Assembly: GCA_902489225.1 (NCBI GenBank)
Contig: CABTZA010000087.1
Coordinates: forward strand, 1 to 7,858
Source: an uncultured Collinsella sp.
Lineage (GTDB): Bacteria > Actinomycetota > Coriobacteriia > Coriobacteriales > Coriobacteriaceae
Length of the DNA stretch: 7,858 nt
Direction: 5' to 3'
Below the pieces are notes generated by a model. The model was not told where the DNA came from. It searched no databases and was given only the letters and a program-made list of their open reading frames with translations. The stretch's first letter is position 1. Each line of letters begins with the position of its first letter. Shown here in pieces: positions 6,313-7,858 of the stretch. A program made the position numbers and the translations under genes.

Positions 6313-7464
6313 TTACTGTTCGGTTAACGCTGCGGATCGTTTTGGAAGGCTTACGAGCATGGTGGTCCCGTTCTCGGAACTTGCTTCGACCCCTACCGTG
6401 CCACCGTGAAGCGCTGCAATCTCCCAAACAAGCGCTAGCCCGAGTCCTGCGCCGCCATATGCCCTGCTGCGGGATTTGTCTAGACGAAAGAACGGCTGGA
6501 AGATGCTTTCTCGGTACTGCTTGGGTATTCCCGGTCCCTGGTTCTCGACTCGCAGGAACACGTGGCTGTCGCTGTCGCAGATGGAGACGTTGACAGTCGA
6601 GCCGGAGCGGCTGTAACGGATGGCGTTTTCGACCAGATTAAACCCCAGCCGATAGAGGAGCGTGTCGCTCCCGATTACTAAAGCGTCTCCAGCACAATTG
6701 AGGGCTATGCCCTTATTCTCGGCAAGTGGCGCAAGGTCGGTGAGGACCTCTTCGGACAAGGGACCGAGTTCAACATCGTCCTCGCAAGGAACGCTGCGGA
6801 GCTCGCTCATCTCGAGCAATACCTTGGTCATTCGAGACATGCGCTCAGTTTGTTCTTGTAGCAGGCCGAGCAGCTCGGCTGTTTCGGGTTGCAAACCGGA
6901 GTGCTCGGAGATGAATAGTTCAATCTGTGCTTGCATAAGGGAGAGCGGGGTGCGCAGCTCGTGTGCGGCGTTGCCGGTAAACTGACGCTGTGCAGAGAAC
7001 CCTTCGCAAAGACGGGCAATCATGTCGTTGAAAGAGGCGCTGCATCGTTGTAGCTCGGTGGGCACATCTTCGCTGAGCTTAATTTCGCTTAGGTTGTCAG
7101 GCTGCACGCGCTCAACCTGGGCCGCAAAAGCCCGCAGCGGTTTGAGTGCACGGCCGCTCACAAAGTATGCCAGCGCGCCGCCAAGGAGTGTGACTCCAGC
7201 CGTGATGTACCAGGTTGTCGTGCCAAAAGACTCTTGTGCGTCGTTTACGACGACCGTGACCTCGTCATCGAGGGCTGCTTGTGTTGGGTCGAACACCTGG
7301 GGCGAATCCGCGCCGGCAGCGTTAAAGGCCGAGATGTCACTGCCGATGGCATCCATATAGCGCATACCCGTATAGCCGACCAGGCAGTTCGTCAGCACGC
7401 ACGCCGCACACGTCAGCAGCGCCGTCATGATCGTTATGCGCCATTGCAGCGAAAGCCTTTTCAT
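6313..7464 (-). CDS. Sensor histidine kinase, membrane-bound
   Basis: Encodes 383 residues. Transmembrane segments lie at about 10-31 and 84-102 and enclose a short acidic outside loop (about 35-82). A HAMP-like linker (about 103-156; GRALKPLRAF) follows, then the dimerisation and phosphoacceptor domain with AHELRTPL (phosphorylated His168). The ATP-binding domain shows the N box NLVENAIRYS (276-285), the G1 box ENQGPGIP (307-314), the F region IFQPFFRLDKS and the G2 box GGAGLGLAL. All catalytic boxes are intact, so the protein should autophosphorylate on His168 and pass phosphate to the response regulator encoded just upstream. The start is the ATG at 7464, with GGAGG 7 nt before it, and it overlaps the regulator's stop in ATGA. 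The overall plan is that of OmpR-partner kinases. The signal cannot be named from the sequence; the sensor loop is too short for a PAS or Cache domain. Confidence 0.95.
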   Translation of the reverse strand: MKRLSLQWRITIMTALLTCAACVLTNCLVGYTGMRYMDAIGSDISAFNAAGADSPQVFDPTQAALDDEVTVVVNDAQESFGTTTWYITAGVTLLGGALAYFVSGRALKPLRAFAAQVERVQPDNLSEIKLSEDVPTELQRCSASFNDMIARLCEGFSAQRQFTGNAAHELRTPLSLMQAQIELFISEHSGLQPETAELLGLLQEQTERMSRMTKVLLEMSELRSVPCEDDVELGPLSEEVLTDLAPLAENKGIALNCAGDALVIGSDTLLYRLGFNLVENAIRYSRSGSTVNVSICDSDSHVFLRVENQGPGIPKQYRESIFQPFFRLDKSRSRAYGGAGLGLALVWEIAALHGGTVGVEASSENGTTMLVSLPKRSAALTEQ

Positions 7465-7476
7465 TCGCTATCCTCC
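7461..7476 (-). promoter_or_regulatory. ATGA stop/start overlap with internal ribosome binding site
   Basis: The response regulator's TGA (7463-7461) overlaps the kinase ATG (7464-7462) as ATGA. A strong GGAGG (7472-7476 on the coding strand) lies inside the end of the regulator gene, 7 nt before the kinase ATG. The arrangement indicates translational coupling and a single transcript for the pair. Confidence 0.88.
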
Positions 7477-7858
7477 ATAACGTAGCCCTCTCCAATCCGA
7501 TTGCGAATCGGGTCGTATCCCAAAGCGCTGCGCAACTTTTTTCGGAGCGACGAGATGTGAACGCGGGTTGCGTTGCTAAAGCTGTTCACGGTGCTATCCC
7601 AAACGTGCTCGATAAGCTCCTCTTGGCTTACCGGTCGCCCCTGATTAAGCATCAGGTATTCCAAGATTCCCGTTTCCTTGCGCGTAAGAGATAAAGCCTC
7701 GCTGTCCACAGAAGCGATGCGCGCCTTGGTGTCAAAGCTGAGCTTTCCGCAGGTTAAAACTATGTCGCTTTGTGTAAAGCGCCTGAGGGTAAGGCTGCGA
7801 ATCCTTGCCGCAAGCTCGTCCAGATGAAACGGCTTGGTGAGGTAATCGTTGGCGCCGG
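7461..7858 (-). CDS. OmpR/PhoB-family response regulator, C-terminal part (5' end off window)
   Basis: The frame is open to the right edge; 131 residues are visible. The first residues read GANDYLTKPFHLDELAARIR, the typical end of a receiver domain with the conserved Lys-Pro pair, followed by a linker and a winged-helix DNA-binding domain: LSLTRKETGILEYLMLN, then SQEELIEHVWD, then the recognition-helix region NATRVHISSLRKKL and the wing IRNRIGEGYVM. A GTG at 7709 opens a shorter frame, but it lies between linker and DNA-binding domain and the receiver remnant upstream is in frame, so it is not the start. The phosphorylated Asp and acidic pocket are outside the window. It is the expected partner of the kinase whose start overlaps its stop. 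Its targets cannot be told from here, though the downstream LuxR-type gene is a candidate. Confidence 0.93.
   Translation of the reverse strand, partial: GANDYLTKPFHLDELAARIRSLTLRRFTQSDIVLTCGKLSFDTKARIASVDSEALSLTRKETGILEYLMLNQGRPVSQEELIEHVWDSTVNSFSNATRVHISSLRKKLRSALGYDPIRNRIGEGYVMEDSE

Noticed and set aside
7461..7709. Separate 82-residue DNA-binding protein starting at GTG 7709
   Set aside because: The frame continues upstream into an evident receiver-domain end (DYLTKPF), so this is only the C-terminal part of a full-length response regulator.

Overview
The window looks like GC-rich DNA from an actinobacterium, most likely a gut Coriobacteriia member (Collinsella/Olsenella/Eggerthella type). 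That assignment is inference. It rests on the GC-rich codon usage, an LAxTG-type cell-wall sorting signal (the motif linked to class E sortases of high-GC Gram-positives), a LuxR-type regulator with a helical-repeat N-terminal part, and an OmpR/histidine-kinase pair. I see no tRNA, rRNA, CRISPR array, insertion sequence or phage gene.

Layout. Positions 1-603 (+) hold the 3' part of an unrecognised gene, open at the left edge and followed by a clear rho-independent terminator (634-668). Everything else is on the minus strand. In transcription order it is: an OmpR/PhoB-family response regulator (7858 to 7461, 5' end off the right edge); a sensor histidine kinase (7464 to 6313, sharing an ATGA stop/start overlap with the regulator); a LuxR-type regulator (6245 to 5241, after a 67-nt gap); and, after a 157-nt gap, a gene for a 1455-residue exported surface protein (5083 to 716). 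That protein has a twin-arginine-like signal peptide and a C-terminal LAGTG sorting signal. It converges on the left-hand gene.

How the genes may work together. The kinase and response regulator are almost certainly a two-component pair. The LuxR-type protein sits directly upstream of the surface-protein gene and is the obvious candidate for its local regulator. The gap between them contains two related AT-rich sites 55 bp apart and a separate inverted repeat, in otherwise GC-rich DNA. A reasonable model is a sensory cassette (envelope signal to two-component system, then LuxR regulator) controlling a large wall-anchored protein of unknown function. The co-direction and spacing are seen directly; the regulatory chain is inferred.

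The least explained object is the surface protein. Its centre (about residues 320-600) has glycine- and aromatic-rich, alternating-hydrophobic segments. Residues about 760-1150 look like propeller-type beta repeats, followed by a CARDB/NEW3-like beta domain and a Gly/Ser stalk. I do not recognise it as any named, characterised protein.
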